Shown here: positions 46,099-56,172 of the stretch, piece after piece
Position numbering within the stretch: the stretch's first letter is position 1
Layout: every line of letters begins with the position of its first letter
NCBI GenBank assembly: GCA_014871385.1
Contig: CM026424.1
Span: 1,736,001-1,800,000 of the forward strand
From: Ceratodon purpureus
Taxonomy: Eukaryota; Streptophyta; Bryopsida; Pseudoditrichales; Ditrichaceae
DNA length: 64,000 bases
Direction: 5' to 3'
Notes under the pieces: generated by a model
Told to the model about the DNA's origin: nothing
The model's input: the letters and a program-made list of their open reading frames with translations, nothing else
Database searches by the model: none
Program-made: the position numbers and the translations under genes

Positions 46099-49000
46099 AT
46101 GGCAACATCCCCCATGGATGTGGATTCTGGTGAGATTCTTGATATTGGTTCAATGTATTGGTTGAAGGAAGAGAGATCTTGGTGAATTTAGAATTTTACT
46201 TTCCAAACACAATGCTAATCTGAGATGATGTTTGGAGGGGTGACATATCATAATTATTTGTAAAATTCAGCATTGCGGGTGAGTGACTTCCAATCAAGTT
46301 AGTGCGGCATTTTTGTATTGAAATATTTGCTATTATAACCATAAAATGCAAATGAGGTGAAGATAGAGGTAGATCATGAGCGAGTATCTAGGTGAGAATA
46401 GGGTTAGATTTACATATATTATTACTCTGATGTACCTCAGCAAATTAATGGAATCAACATTGCAGTTACCTGTAAATGAAGAAGTTTGGAGAATATTATC
46501 ATAGCAATAAGTTATGTTTGGATTGTGTTTAATCTTGGACATGTAACATGTTTAATGTAGCTCTAATAATCAAATTTCTACGCAGGGTGTGGTTCTTGCA
46601 CACAAGAAGAATTTCTGCCTCCAATCGAGGTCGCCGGAAGTAAAGAGTCAAAGGCTTTGGCTAGTGGCCCCAGTTTTGGTTCACAAGATATGGTTGTGGG
46701 ACCATTTGCCAAATTCCGCAATGCCATTACAATCATCGAGCAAATCCAGAAGTTGATTTCCGAATCTGATATGGTATGGAACAAACAGCAATGCAAACGC
46801 ATTGCCGATCGTTGCAGTTTCCTTGCTGAATTAATGGCGGGGATGGTTCAGGACGAAAATTCTGTTGTTAATCAAGCCTCTGATGGTGGCAGCAGTAGTA
46901 GTGAAGAAGTTAATGGACTCCTTCATGTGCTACTGAAGGTGAAGATCTTCATTTCAGGCTATGTTGACAAATCTCAAGCAATCACCAATGTGATATGCCG
47001 GACAAATAACCCAGAGGCTTTTAAGGAGCTTCATGAGGAGTTGGACGACGCCATGGCAAAGCTTGGTTTGCAAGGGATGGAAGATGCAACTCAGTTAACT
47101 TCTGGAGTGGAATCGAAGATGAACATGTTGAGAGCAGATGCTGAAGAGGACAAGGAGGAGATGCTGAAAATGCTTTCTCAAATGTCGGAGTCTGCCCGAA
47201 CAACAGAGATGAATCAGGACCTGAAGAAATTAGCACATCAGGTGGTTTTGGATAAAACAACAGATTTGGACGTTAAGAAACTAGTGAAAGACAGTCGTGA
47301 TAAATTGCCAAGTTATCTCAAAATTGCTCAAACGGAGATAGAACTTGGTGAGCCTGTACGCCAATATGAAAGGAAAAGCGAACGAGATCTTTTGCATGAG
47401 GTTGGTTGGGCCGAGGTAAGGAAGGGAAAATTTCTTGATTGCGACTTCGCTATCAAGGTGTTCAACTGTGGTGCAGATGATGGTAGCCGGGCTACATGGA
47501 ACCAAGAACAGCTGTTGATTGAGGCTGGCTCATTGGTAGAATTGCAACATCCTCATGTTGTCCGGCTTGTGGGTTTCGGGCAAGATAAAAAACAATCAGT
47601 TTTTGTGATGGAGTTAATGGACGGAGATCTTCGAAACTTCATGACAACTAAACTGAAGGCTACACCAAAGCCTGCTAAACCCTTCACAGACAGTGAAGCG
47701 CTCAAGATTATAATGCAAATTGCACAAGCCATGTATTTCATTCACACTAGGGGATATGCACATGGAGATCTCAAGTGCTCCAATATTGTGGTTAAGAAGA
47801 ACCGTGGCCAATATCTTGAAGTCAAGATCGCTGATCTCCGAGGCTCTCAGAAGCGTGGAGAATGGAACCCTGAGGCGTTCGAGAAAGCAAGCAAAACAAG
47901 ACGACCTCGATGGACTGCACCTGAGGCTCTTGATCATTATGGTCGGGATCGTGAACCTTCTTGGGAGGACTTAAAGCGTATTGATATTTACAGTTTTGGA
48001 ATGACCTGTTACGAAATTGTAACAGGTAATTTTCCATTTCATGGGATAAGAGATGAAGGCGTTCTCCTCGAAATGATAAAGAAAGGGGAGAGGCCGAAAT
48101 TGCCGGAGACCTTGGCTGATCATTTCAAGGGACTGATAGCATCATGTTGGGAGGAAGATCCGAAGAAACGGCCAAGTTTTGAGAAAATTTGTCAGTTTTT
48201 AGATAATGTCCCGTCACCTCAAAAGGATCGTTTTTCCAATTTTGCTGTGATGCTGAGTCAGTTTACGGACAAGATGCCAAGGTGGGTACTGGGTCTAGGA
48301 AAAGAACAGTCTGAATCTTCTCGTGGAATTTCTGACAGTGCCGATATATTACGACCTGAAGACATGAGAAATATTCCTGAATACCAGTACTTGAAAATTG
48401 AGCCAGAGGCCCTGAAAAGAGTCACTGCGGAACCTATTGGGTCAGGATCATCTGCAAAGGTTTACAAGATAACCTGGTTAGGTTGCACATTTGCCGAGAA
48501 GGAACTAAGGAAAAGCAAGTCATATGCTAAATTCGTGCAGCAGGAAATAGAGTCCTTGATAAGAATTAGCCATCATCCTTTCATGGTGCAGCTGGTTGGT
48601 CTATCGGTGAAGCCGAATGGGGTATGTTCGATTATAATGGAGTACATGGATGGAAATCTGCGGAAGCTAATCGATACTAGATTGAAGAAGAGGAAAGGTG
48701 CATATGGGACCAACAGGGAAGGGCCCTTTGATCTTCATGAAGCAGTGCAAATCATCTCCAAATTTGCATTGGGTATGGCATATTTGCACTCCCGGAACTT
48801 GGTGCATGGAGACTTGAAATCTGAGAATGTGCTTGCCCAGGAATATTCTGGAATTATAGATGTGAAGATTGTGGACTTTGGAATGTCGCATCTTGAAGAG
48901 TCTCTGGAATTGAGTGATACAGAATCAATCTTTACAGAATCGAGTGACACGGAATTCAGTGTTGCTGAATCCAGTGATACATCTGAGGCACCGAAGACAA

Positions 49001-49395
49001 AGTTCTATTACAGGGGCTGGGGTACTGATTTCTATCGAGCACCAGAAATGTTGCGCATTGATGGGGAGGGTCCCAAAGAAGAATTGTCCAAGCTGGGGTT
49101 GCCTGATGAAGATTCAACGGCAGACCTGCAGGCAAAGAAGGCAACAGATGTCTTCAGTTTTGCAATGACATGTTACGAGGTCTTAACTGGAAACCGTCCA
49201 TTCTCAGATCGTCGACCAAAACCGTGTGAAGTGAGATCAGGTCTCAGGCCAAAGTGGACCTTAAATCCGAATCTAGACCCGAAGTGGCTCCAACTGCAGG
49301 CGATTGTTGAACGATGTTGGTGTACGATTCCAAAGGAAAGACTAACCTTTAATGACATTTGCAAAGAGCTACTGAGCTTTCAAACTTCCAGTTAA
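46099..49395 (+). CDS. Tandem (dual) protein kinase with HeLo/MLKL-like N-terminus, two exons, 946 aa
   Basis: Exon 1 (46099-46129, MATSPMDVDSG) joins exon 2 (46586-49395) through a GTGAGA donor and a CTACGCAG acceptor in phase. Residues about 45-190 form a helical bundle resembling the HeLo-type domain of plant MLKL-like proteins. Kinase 1: Lys 301 (FAIKVF), catalytic loop HGDLKCSN at 403-410, DFG replaced by DLR at 427-429, APE at 455-457; its Gly-rich loop is degenerate. Kinase 2: intact GSGSSAKV, Lys 649, HGDLKSEN from 751, DFG 774-776, APE 829-831, with about 50 residues between DFG and APE that include an acidic Ser/Thr repeat (TESSDTEFSVAESSDT). Both lack the Arg of HRD (non-RD), as in many immune kinases. 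Kinase 1 may be a pseudokinase and kinase 2 the active one. Similar kinases head NBS-LRR receptors in mosses; here there is none. A role in immune signalling is inference. Confidence 0.85.
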
Positions 49396-49863
49396 AAACA
49401 TCATGTAGTACTGTGAGTCTCTAACCACTTGATATTCCTTGAGATATGAATCCCAAACTTTTGAACTAAGTATTTCACGCATCTTAGAACTGTTAGAGCT
49501 ACATTCAACTGTTAGAACTACATTAAGATGTAATTTTTTTTTCTACCTGAATTATAAGTTGCTTGAGCTCTCAAACGCACAAGCTCCTTTGTATGCTGAA
49601 ATTGAATCAGGATCTTTAAATTATATCATATGTAGTGGACTGCCTTATATTCGTAAGGGAGCTGTTATTTGGCAGTTATTCTTTCACTACAGAAAAAACT
49701 TATACGGTTCGCTTATGTTCTGATATGAGATGCTCTATTTGCATTTCGTAGTCCACCTGGCATGCAAATTCATTTTTAGAAGCAATGCCAATTATTGAGA
49801 ACTTTCTCATTGTAGGTATATTTGTGAGAGCTCAAGAGCTCCAGTTGTTGACTCACTTGCTTG
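49396..49863. other. 3' flank of the kinase gene up to the retrotransposon array
   Basis: Probably 3' UTR and a short intergenic stretch. The sequence changes abruptly to LTR sequence at 49864. Confidence 0.6.
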
Positions 49864-50223
49864 TATAGAAAGGATAAAATACTCAGCAAGCAATGACTAA
49901 CTTAACGACACTTCACATGCTCCATCTGACTCCACACAACTCCAAGTACTGCAACGAAGGTTTATTGATCGGCATCAATCACCTAGTACAATGCTAGTGA
50001 CACTAGCCTAACATACACGGACTCTCCTCAGGCTCCAAGAACACACTCTAGGATACCCGTTCGACAAGAGAAGAGAGAGAGTCACACTGGTACCAAGGAC
50101 CTATGTACGCTACAGTGATTTCTGGTCCGCCACTCACAGGTGGCAGTCGACCGTATGTGGGCTTCCCGCCCAGTGGTAACTACGCATGCGTATACACTAA
50201 CTAGTGAGAACTTAGAATATCCA
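49864..50223 (-). repeat. LTR 1 (left-most, outer 3' LTR)
   Basis: On the element's sense strand it runs from TGGATATTCTAAG to CCTTTCTATA, so its ends are TG and TA instead of TG...CA. The inner edge is set by the adjoining purine-rich tract GCGAGTGGGAGT (could shift by three bases); the outer edge by the point where unit sequence and left flank diverge. It contains an AATAAA poly(A)-like signal and a 12-bp palindrome TACGCATGCGTA. It appears identical to LTR 2. Confidence 0.8.
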
Positions 50224-50240
50224 AAACTCCCACTCGCATC
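50224..50240 (-). other. Polypurine tract of unit 1
   Basis: Sense GCGAGTGGGAGT lies directly before the 3' LTR, where plus-strand priming occurs in LTR elements. The same tract is present in units 2 (from 55348) and 3 (from 60472). Confidence 0.6.
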
Positions 50241-50262
50241 GTAGTTAGTACTGTGCTTCCGG

Positions 50263-51048
50263 CTATGGGGAAACTGCACTGAGACCGAGTAGGGATCGCA
50301 AACGCTGGAAGCGGTCTCGAGGCAGTGGCTTTGTAAAAATGTCGGCGATATTATCATCCGTTGAGACATACTCGACGTTGAGGTCACCGTTCTGGTAGTA
50401 CTCCCGTATCACATGATATTTGATATCAATGTGTTTTGTCCGCTGATGGAACTCTGGGTTCCGGATTAACCGGATAGCGGATTGATTATCCGAAGCAAGC
50501 ATGGTAGGCTGAGACTGAGGGAACCCAATATCACCAAGTAAACGACGCATCCAGCGGATTTCCCTTGCAGCTCGGTGTGCCGCATAATATTCAGCCTCCG
50601 TTGTGCTGCTGGCGGTTGTATTTTGCTTCTTGGAACCCCAGGCAACGCGGCCGCCATTAAGCATCAGGACAAACCCTGACCTGGACTTGCGATCGTCTTG
50701 ATCCATAGCAAAATCCGAGTCGCAGTAGGCGGTCAGCAGATTGCTGCAGTTGTCGCCACCGTACGTGATGCAAAAAGACGAAGTCCCTTGCAGATACTTC
50801 ATGACCCGTTTTAAAGCGGAAACATGAGGGGATTGAGGAGCAGAGTTGAACTGACCAGCACGGCTTACTGAGTATGAGATGTCGGGGCGGCTACCACTTG
50901 ACGCCCACTGCCAAGCGCCTACACACTCCTGGTATGGGAAGGTGGAGTCGAGCTCTTCAGTACCGAGAGCGCCATCTGTGCGAAGTTGAGCAGCACTTGC
51001 CGGATCAGCAGGAACAACCACGGGAAACGCATCAGAAAAACCGTATTT
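50263..51048 (-). CDS. RNase H part of pol, unit 1, in frame after a stop codon
   Basis: About 261 codons that continue the pol frame after the TAG at 51051-51049. It holds the copia RNase H: YCDSDFAMD (first Asp), TEAEYYA (Glu), ASDNQSAI (Asp) and DNIADIFTKPL (last Asp). There is no early ATG, so expression would need readthrough of the TAG or internal initiation. The sequence is otherwise intact, and the same break occurs in all three units. Confidence 0.8.
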   Translation of the reverse strand, partial: KYGFSDAFPVVVPADPASAAQLRTDGALGTEELDSTFPYQECVGAWQWASSGSRPDISYSVSRAGQFNSAPQSPHVSALKRVMKYLQGTSSFCITYGGDNCSNLLTAYCDSDFAMDQDDRKSRSGFVLMLNGGRVAWGSKKQNTTASSTTEAEYYAAHRAAREIRWMRRLLGDIGFPQSQPTMLASDNQSAIRLIRNPEFHQRTKHIDIKYHVIREYYQNGDLNVEYVSTDDNIADIFTKPLPRDRFQRLRSLLGLSAVSP

Positions 51049-54000
51049 CTACAGCTTTGCTAATATATAGCGCTCCTGGTCAATCTGGAGAAGCCTCTGC
51101 TCTCGAATCCGGACTATATGCAAACCGACATATACTTCAGGGTAGCCAGTTGTAATCTTGAATGCATCGCCCATATAGGATAATATGTAGGTGACTCTGT
51201 CAGGGGCTGTGCTGATGGCCATGCCATCGTCAACGAAGAGTGTTATGATCAGACGAGGGCTGTGACGACTGAAATACACACACCCGTCAGCAGAGGTAGC
51301 AGTGAGATTGAACTCACGTAGGAACGAGTTGAACTTTTGGTTCCAAACTCGGCTGGACTGCTTGAGTCCGTAGAGAGCCTTCTTGAGGCGGCATACCAGA
51401 CCTGCATGAGCGGGGTCTTCGAAGCCAAGAGGCTGCGCCATATAAATCTCTTCGGAGATTTCCCCATACAGGAAAGCGGTTTTTACATCAAACTGCGTGA
51501 TATCCATGTCCTCTGCGGCAGCAACTGACAAAACCGCACGAATGGAGTCGAACTTGATCACGGGGCTAAAGGTCTCGGTATAATCCACATCTTCTCTTTG
51601 CGTGAAGCCTTTAGCAACAAGCCTCGCCTTGTACCTATCCACGCTTCCGTTTGCAGCAAGTTTATGTTTAAAAACCCACTTGTTCTTGATTGTGCGTCGC
51701 CCCGGGGGTAGAACTTGGTATTCCCACGTTCCATTCTCAATAAGAGAGTCAAACTCTTCCTGCATTGCGGCTTTCCAGTGATCACGCTGATCCAAGGACA
51801 TTGCTTCTTGGTACGTCTGTGGGTCGTCAGGTATCGGAACGTGTGCAACACATGCATAACTGTTGCGATTAATGGGATAAATCCACTCGCCATGTCTGGC
51901 AGGTGGTTGCCGTTGACGCGGTGGGAGAGGTTCGGGCTCTGGCAGGTGAACCTCCGCTTGGCGAATAGGACTCGCTGATCTTGACGGTACAGTGTCTGAC
52001 GGCTCAGCGGACACGGGGTCGTCAGCGTCGGATATATCAGCTCCTGCTGCGATATGGAGTCCCCAGGTGGCAGCGGCATGGCCAGTGGGGGACATGGAAT
52101 CCTCCTCTGTGGACTGGCTAGGTGGATCAAAGGCCTCGACTTCTTCGGTCGGAAGTGCACAGGGGTCATCGCCCAGGGGGGCATGTGGGGCACCTAATCC
52201 GGGTGCAGGTGGTGCACCAGCCCCAACTGCCTGTGGGTGCATGCCTACTCCCACTACTCTCATTGGAACAACGGCTCCCACTACAGCTGGCGGCCCGCCT
52301 CCTCCCACTGCTCCCACTGGAGGGTCGGCGTCGATATAACCCAGGGGAACCCAGTCGGGTTGATCAACTATAGCAGGGCTGCTGGGAACCGAAACAGGAA
52401 CGGAGTCCTCGTTAAACAAAACATCTCGGGCCTCTACAATTTCCTTGGAATCGGTGTCCCAAATTCGGTAGGCCTTGCTGGTTTCGGAGTATCCCATCAT
52501 CAGTCCCTTGCGGCTCTTGGGATCCATCTTCTTTCTCAGTTCTTTGGGGACGTGGACGTATGCATCGGCTCCAAATACTCGCAAGTGGGCAACAGATGGT
52601 TTCACGCGGTGCCATGCCTCAAAAGGTGTCTGATCGGCGAGGGTACGGGTGCCTGTGCGATTGAGCACGTAGGTGGCGTTCATGATCGCTTCTCCCCAAA
52701 GGCGAGTAGTAAAATTGCTTGCATGTATCATACTGCGTGCAGCTTCAACAAGAGTACGGTTGTCTCGCTCCGAGGCACCATTTTGCTCAGGTGTGTATGC
52801 AACAGTGAACTCCTGGCCGATTCCTTCATCCTCTAGCATCTTGGTGAATCGACTGCTGGTGTACTCACTCCCTCGGTCACTGCGTAGAATCTTTGCGGTG
52901 TATCCTGTCTCCCTCTTCAACCGCGCCAAGAAACGTCGGAACGAGTCGAAGGTGTCAGGCTTGCTTCTGATGCACTCAACGATGCGGTACCCCGTAGCAT
53001 CATCTTTAAAGAGAGCGAAATACAGAGCCCCACCAATGCTAGGCACTTGCATCGGCCCACACAAATCGGTGTGCACAAGGTCTCCAGGATGTTCGGCCTT
53101 GACTCTTGGGTCACTCCCGGGAAACTTGGTACGGTGGTGTTTCCCGTACGCACAACCTTCACAAAACTGCTCACCCTCGGTGTCAGTGAGTATGAGACCG
53201 TCCACCATACCAGTCGACACCATCTTCTGAACCATACCATGACTGAGATGTGCCAATCGGCGGTGCCAGCGATCAAGAGACTGGGTGCTAGCCTTCTTGG
53301 TATCCATTCCAAAGGAACGAGCGACGTTCGCTTGGTTTCCTGCATCTTCCTGGCTGATTGCGGAGATTTTGAGCTGATACATCTGGTCTTTGATAACTCC
53401 CCGCATGATAACTACGCCTTCATGGATAAGCTCACATCCGTGCTTCATGTGCAACGTAAAGATATCCCTCTGGGCAGCCTTGTAGCATGAGAATAGGCTT
53501 CTTCCAAGGCCCGGAACAAGCAATACATCAGTGAGGGTTGCGACTTCCAAACCAGTGTCTGTCTTGATGTGAATCAAGATATCACCGACCCCTGTTGCAC
53601 GCATGGCGACTCCTCCGATTCCTTCTACAGGCGAACTCTGATCGTAAGAGATGGGTGTGAAAGTATGAAACCATGAGGGCTGATCCGTCATATGCTGCGT
53701 ACAGCCGCTGTCAGCAACCCAGTACTGACTGGTTGGTCTTGACGAGCTAGCCATCAGTGCAAAATGAGTGCCGCTCTGGTGAGCTGGGCTTGGAAGTGCA
53801 TCGTTGCTGCACTCATCCGCCCAAGAAGATGTAGCGGGACCAAAACCGGAATGGCATAAGGAGGACCGGGCCAGAAATGCTTTCTGGGGTCCACCGGTCT
53901 TTCCTTTGCTAGAGGTGTCATCCGATGGCTTGGTCTTGCTTGTGTCCTCTTTCTTCGCATCTGAGGTGCACTCCTTAGACCAGTGCCCCTTCTCGCCGCA

Positions 54001-54771
54001 CTTCCAACACTCGGTACCCTTCTTTCGATCTTCGATCTCCTTACGACGAGTCTGTCGCTGCTCGTAAGTCTGGCTGGATCTTGAGTCTCCTGATCCACCT
54101 TTGGTCGATCCACCCTTGCTGCTATCACCCTTGCCTTTCGACGAGGCTGCCACATATGCCGTCACCTTCTCCGATGTGGCATTCAGACGATTCTTGATTC
54201 GAGCTTCTTGCTGGTACATCCGCAGGCTGAGGGTTTCCAAAGTCTTGGAGGCTTCTGCGGTAGTGTCCCATGCACTGAGGACATTGTCATAACCTGCAGG
54301 TAGAGAGCTCATGACCTTGGCAATTACAGCATTATCAGTGAAGGTGGAGTCACCTCGACTCTTTAGCTGGTTAACGATCACCTCTAGGTTTGAGATGAAT
54401 GACGCTATGCTCTCTCCCTCATTGAGCGTGCACTTATAGAACTTCTGCTGCAGAGCGTGAACACTCTCGCTAGCATCTTGCTCATGAATTAGCTTAATCT
54501 TAGACCACATACCATGAGAGGTAGTGCAACTGATGACATGTTGCAAATGCTTCTTGTCAAGGACTTGACAAAGAAGACTGATAGCTTGGTTATCCTTCTT
54601 AACCCAAGCTGTTTGATCGACACCTGCCTCTGCCGGCTTTGGTTCCGTACCATCTACCACGGACATTAACTCTTTACCAAGAAATACCGCACGCATTTGA
54701 AACTTCCACAGGTGGTAGTTCTCGCCGTTGAAACGGTCTATGTTACCCAAGTCTAGCTTGGACTCTGCCAT
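51049..54771 (-). CDS. Copia Gag-Pol polyprotein, unit 1, 1,240 aa to an in-frame TAG
   Basis: ATG at 54771 (MAESKLDLG). Gag of the UBN2 type at about residues 1-200; zinc knuckle CWKCGEKGHWSKEC at about 253-267; protease active site WVADSGCTQHM at about 350; GAG-pre-integrase HHCC (WHRRLAHLSHG...CEGCAYGKHH) at about 500-545; integrase with D in HTDLCGP, D in RSDRGSEY and E in EQNGASERDN at about 565-665; a Pro/Gly/Ala-rich spacer; then reverse transcriptase with WKAAMQEE and the catalytic FVDDGMAIS at about 1182. PEQNGASERDNRT is closer to animal and algal copia than to the PQQNGVAERKNR of common plant lineages, from family knowledge. The frame ends ILAKL-stop just before RNase H. Codon use is GC-richer than the surrounding plant DNA. 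Confidence 0.9.
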   Translation of the reverse strand: MAESKLDLGNIDRFNGENYHLWKFQMRAVFLGKELMSVVDGTEPKPAEAGVDQTAWVKKDNQAISLLCQVLDKKHLQHVISCTTSHGMWSKIKLIHEQDASESVHALQQKFYKCTLNEGESIASFISNLEVIVNQLKSRGDSTFTDNAVIAKVMSSLPAGYDNVLSAWDTTAEASKTLETLSLRMYQQEARIKNRLNATSEKVTAYVAASSKGKGDSSKGGSTKGGSGDSRSSQTYEQRQTRRKEIEDRKKGTECWKCGEKGHWSKECTSDAKKEDTSKTKPSDDTSSKGKTGGPQKAFLARSSLCHSGFGPATSSWADECSNDALPSPAHQSGTHFALMASSSRPTSQYWVADSGCTQHMTDQPSWFHTFTPISYDQSSPVEGIGGVAMRATGVGDILIHIKTDTGLEVATLTDVLLVPGLGRSLFSCYKAAQRDIFTLHMKHGCELIHEGVVIMRGVIKDQMYQLKISAISQEDAGNQANVARSFGMDTKKASTQSLDRWHRRLAHLSHGMVQKMVSTGMVDGLILTDTEGEQFCEGCAYGKHHRTKFPGSDPRVKAEHPGDLVHTDLCGPMQVPSIGGALYFALFKDDATGYRIVECIRSKPDTFDSFRRFLARLKRETGYTAKILRSDRGSEYTSSRFTKMLEDEGIGQEFTVAYTPEQNGASERDNRTLVEAARSMIHASNFTTRLWGEAIMNATYVLNRTGTRTLADQTPFEAWHRVKPSVAHLRVFGADAYVHVPKELRKKMDPKSRKGLMMGYSETSKAYRIWDTDSKEIVEARDVLFNEDSVPVSVPSSPAIVDQPDWVPLGYIDADPPVGAVGGGGPPAVVGAVVPMRVVGVGMHPQAVGAGAPPAPGLGAPHAPLGDDPCALPTEEVEAFDPPSQSTEEDSMSPTGHAAATWGLHIAAGADISDADDPVSAEPSDTVPSRSASPIRQAEVHLPEPEPLPPRQRQPPARHGEWIYPINRNSYACVAHVPIPDDPQTYQEAMSLDQRDHWKAAMQEEFDSLIENGTWEYQVLPPGRRTIKNKWVFKHKLAANGSVDRYKARLVAKGFTQREDVDYTETFSPVIKFDSIRAVLSVAAAEDMDITQFDVKTAFLYGEISEEIYMAQPLGFEDPAHAGLVCRLKKALYGLKQSSRVWNQKFNSFLREFNLTATSADGCVYFSRHSPRLIITLFVDDGMAISTAPDRVTYILSYMGDAFKITTGYPEVYVGLHIVRIREQRLLQIDQERYILAKL

Positions 54772-54973
54772 GGCTAACGACAACAACTCTTACACAACAA
54801 GAAATCTGGACCTGACTCTTCGACAAGAGGATCAGTGACTCCTTATTACAACAGTACTGACGGTACTCGCTTGACAGAACGACTTTCACTGTAGCTCACT
54901 TTTTAGAAGAAACTTCAAACCGACTCTAGTCTCTCTATAGTTGCTGACTGGACCGCAGCTTAATGCAAACGCC

Positions 54974-54987
54974 GTGGGCCCATAACC
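54974..54987 (-). other. Primer binding site of unit 1: initiator tRNA-Met anticodon arm (half-tRNA type)
   Basis: Sense GGTTATGGGCCCAC abuts the 5' LTR end. Its complement GTGGGCCCATAACC equals the anticodon stem-loop of eukaryotic initiator tRNA-Met around the CAU anticodon. Drosophila copia and yeast Ty5 use this site with a cleaved 5' half of the tRNA; most plant Copia elements instead start with TGGTATCAGAGC, matching the tRNA 3' end. An identical site lies at 60098-60111 for unit 2. Confidence 0.85.
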
Positions 54988-55347
54988 TATAGAAAGGATA
55001 AAATACTCAGCAAGCAATGACTAACTTAACGACACTTCACATGCTCCATCTGACTCCACACAACTCCAAGTACTGCAACGAAGGTTTATTGATCGGCATC
55101 AATCACCTAGTACAATGCTAGTGACACTAGCCTAACATACACGGACTCTCCTCAGGCTCCAAGAACACACTCTAGGATACCCGTTCGACAAGAGAAGAGA
55201 GAGAGTCACACTGGTACCAAGGACCTATGTACGCTACAGTGATTTCTGGTCCGCCACTCACAGGTGGCAGTCGACCGTATGTGGGCTTCCCGCCCAGTGG
55301 TAACTACGCATGCGTATACACTAACTAGTGAGAACTTAGAATATCCA
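54988..55347 (-). repeat. LTR 2, shared between units 1 and 2
   Basis: It serves as 5' LTR of unit 1 and 3' LTR of unit 2, and appears identical to LTR 1 by eye. Confidence 0.85.
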
Positions 55348-55386
55348 AAACTCCCACTCGCATCGTAGTTAGTACTGTGCTTCCGT

Positions 55387-56172
55387 CTATGGGGAAACTG
55401 CACTGAGACCGAGTAGGGATCGCAAACGCTGGAAGCGGTCTCGAGGCAGTGGCTTTGTAAAAATGTCGGCGATATTATCATCCGTTGAGACATACTCGAC
55501 GTTGAGGTCACCGTTCTGGTAGTACTCCCGTATCACATGATATTTGATATCAATGTGTTTTGTCCGCTGATGGAACTCTGGGTTCCGGATTAACCGGATA
55601 GCGGATTGATTATCCGAAGCAAGCATGGTAGGCTGAGACTGAGGGAACCCAATATCACCAAGTAAACGACGCATCCAGCGGATTTCCCTTGCAGCTCGGT
55701 GTGCCGCATAATATTCAGCCTCCGTTGTGCTGCTGGCGGTTGTATTTTGCTTCTTGGAACCCCAGGCAACGCGGCCGCCATTAAGCATCAGGACAAACCC
55801 TGACCTGGACTTGCGATCGTCTTGATCCATAGCAAAATCCGAGTCGCAGTAGGCGGTCAGCAGATTGCTGCAGTTGTCGCCACCGTACGTGATGCAAAAA
55901 GACGAAGTCCCTTGCAGATACTTCATGACCCGTTTTAAAGCGGAAACATGAGGGGATTGAGGAGCAGAGTTGAACTGACCAGCACGGCTTACTGAGTATG
56001 AGATGTCGGGGCGGCTACCACTTGACGCCCACTGCCAAGCGCCTACACACTCCTGGTATGGGAAGGTGGAGTCGAGCTCTTCAGTACCGAGAGCGCCATC
56101 TGTGCGAAGTTGAGCAGCACTTGCCGGATCAGCAGGAACAACCACGGGAAACGCATCAGAAAAACCGTATTT
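55387..56172 (-). CDS. RNase H part of pol, unit 2
   Basis: Protein identical to the unit 1 copy; in frame after the TAG at 56173-56175. The single base change of this unit (T at 55386) lies one base beyond the stop codon and does not alter the protein. Confidence 0.8.
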   Translation of the reverse strand, partial: KYGFSDAFPVVVPADPASAAQLRTDGALGTEELDSTFPYQECVGAWQWASSGSRPDISYSVSRAGQFNSAPQSPHVSALKRVMKYLQGTSSFCITYGGDNCSNLLTAYCDSDFAMDQDDRKSRSGFVLMLNGGRVAWGSKKQNTTASSTTEAEYYAAHRAAREIRWMRRLLGDIGFPQSQPTMLASDNQSAIRLIRNPEFHQRTKHIDIKYHVIREYYQNGDLNVEYVSTDDNIADIFTKPLPRDRFQRLRSLLGLSAVSP

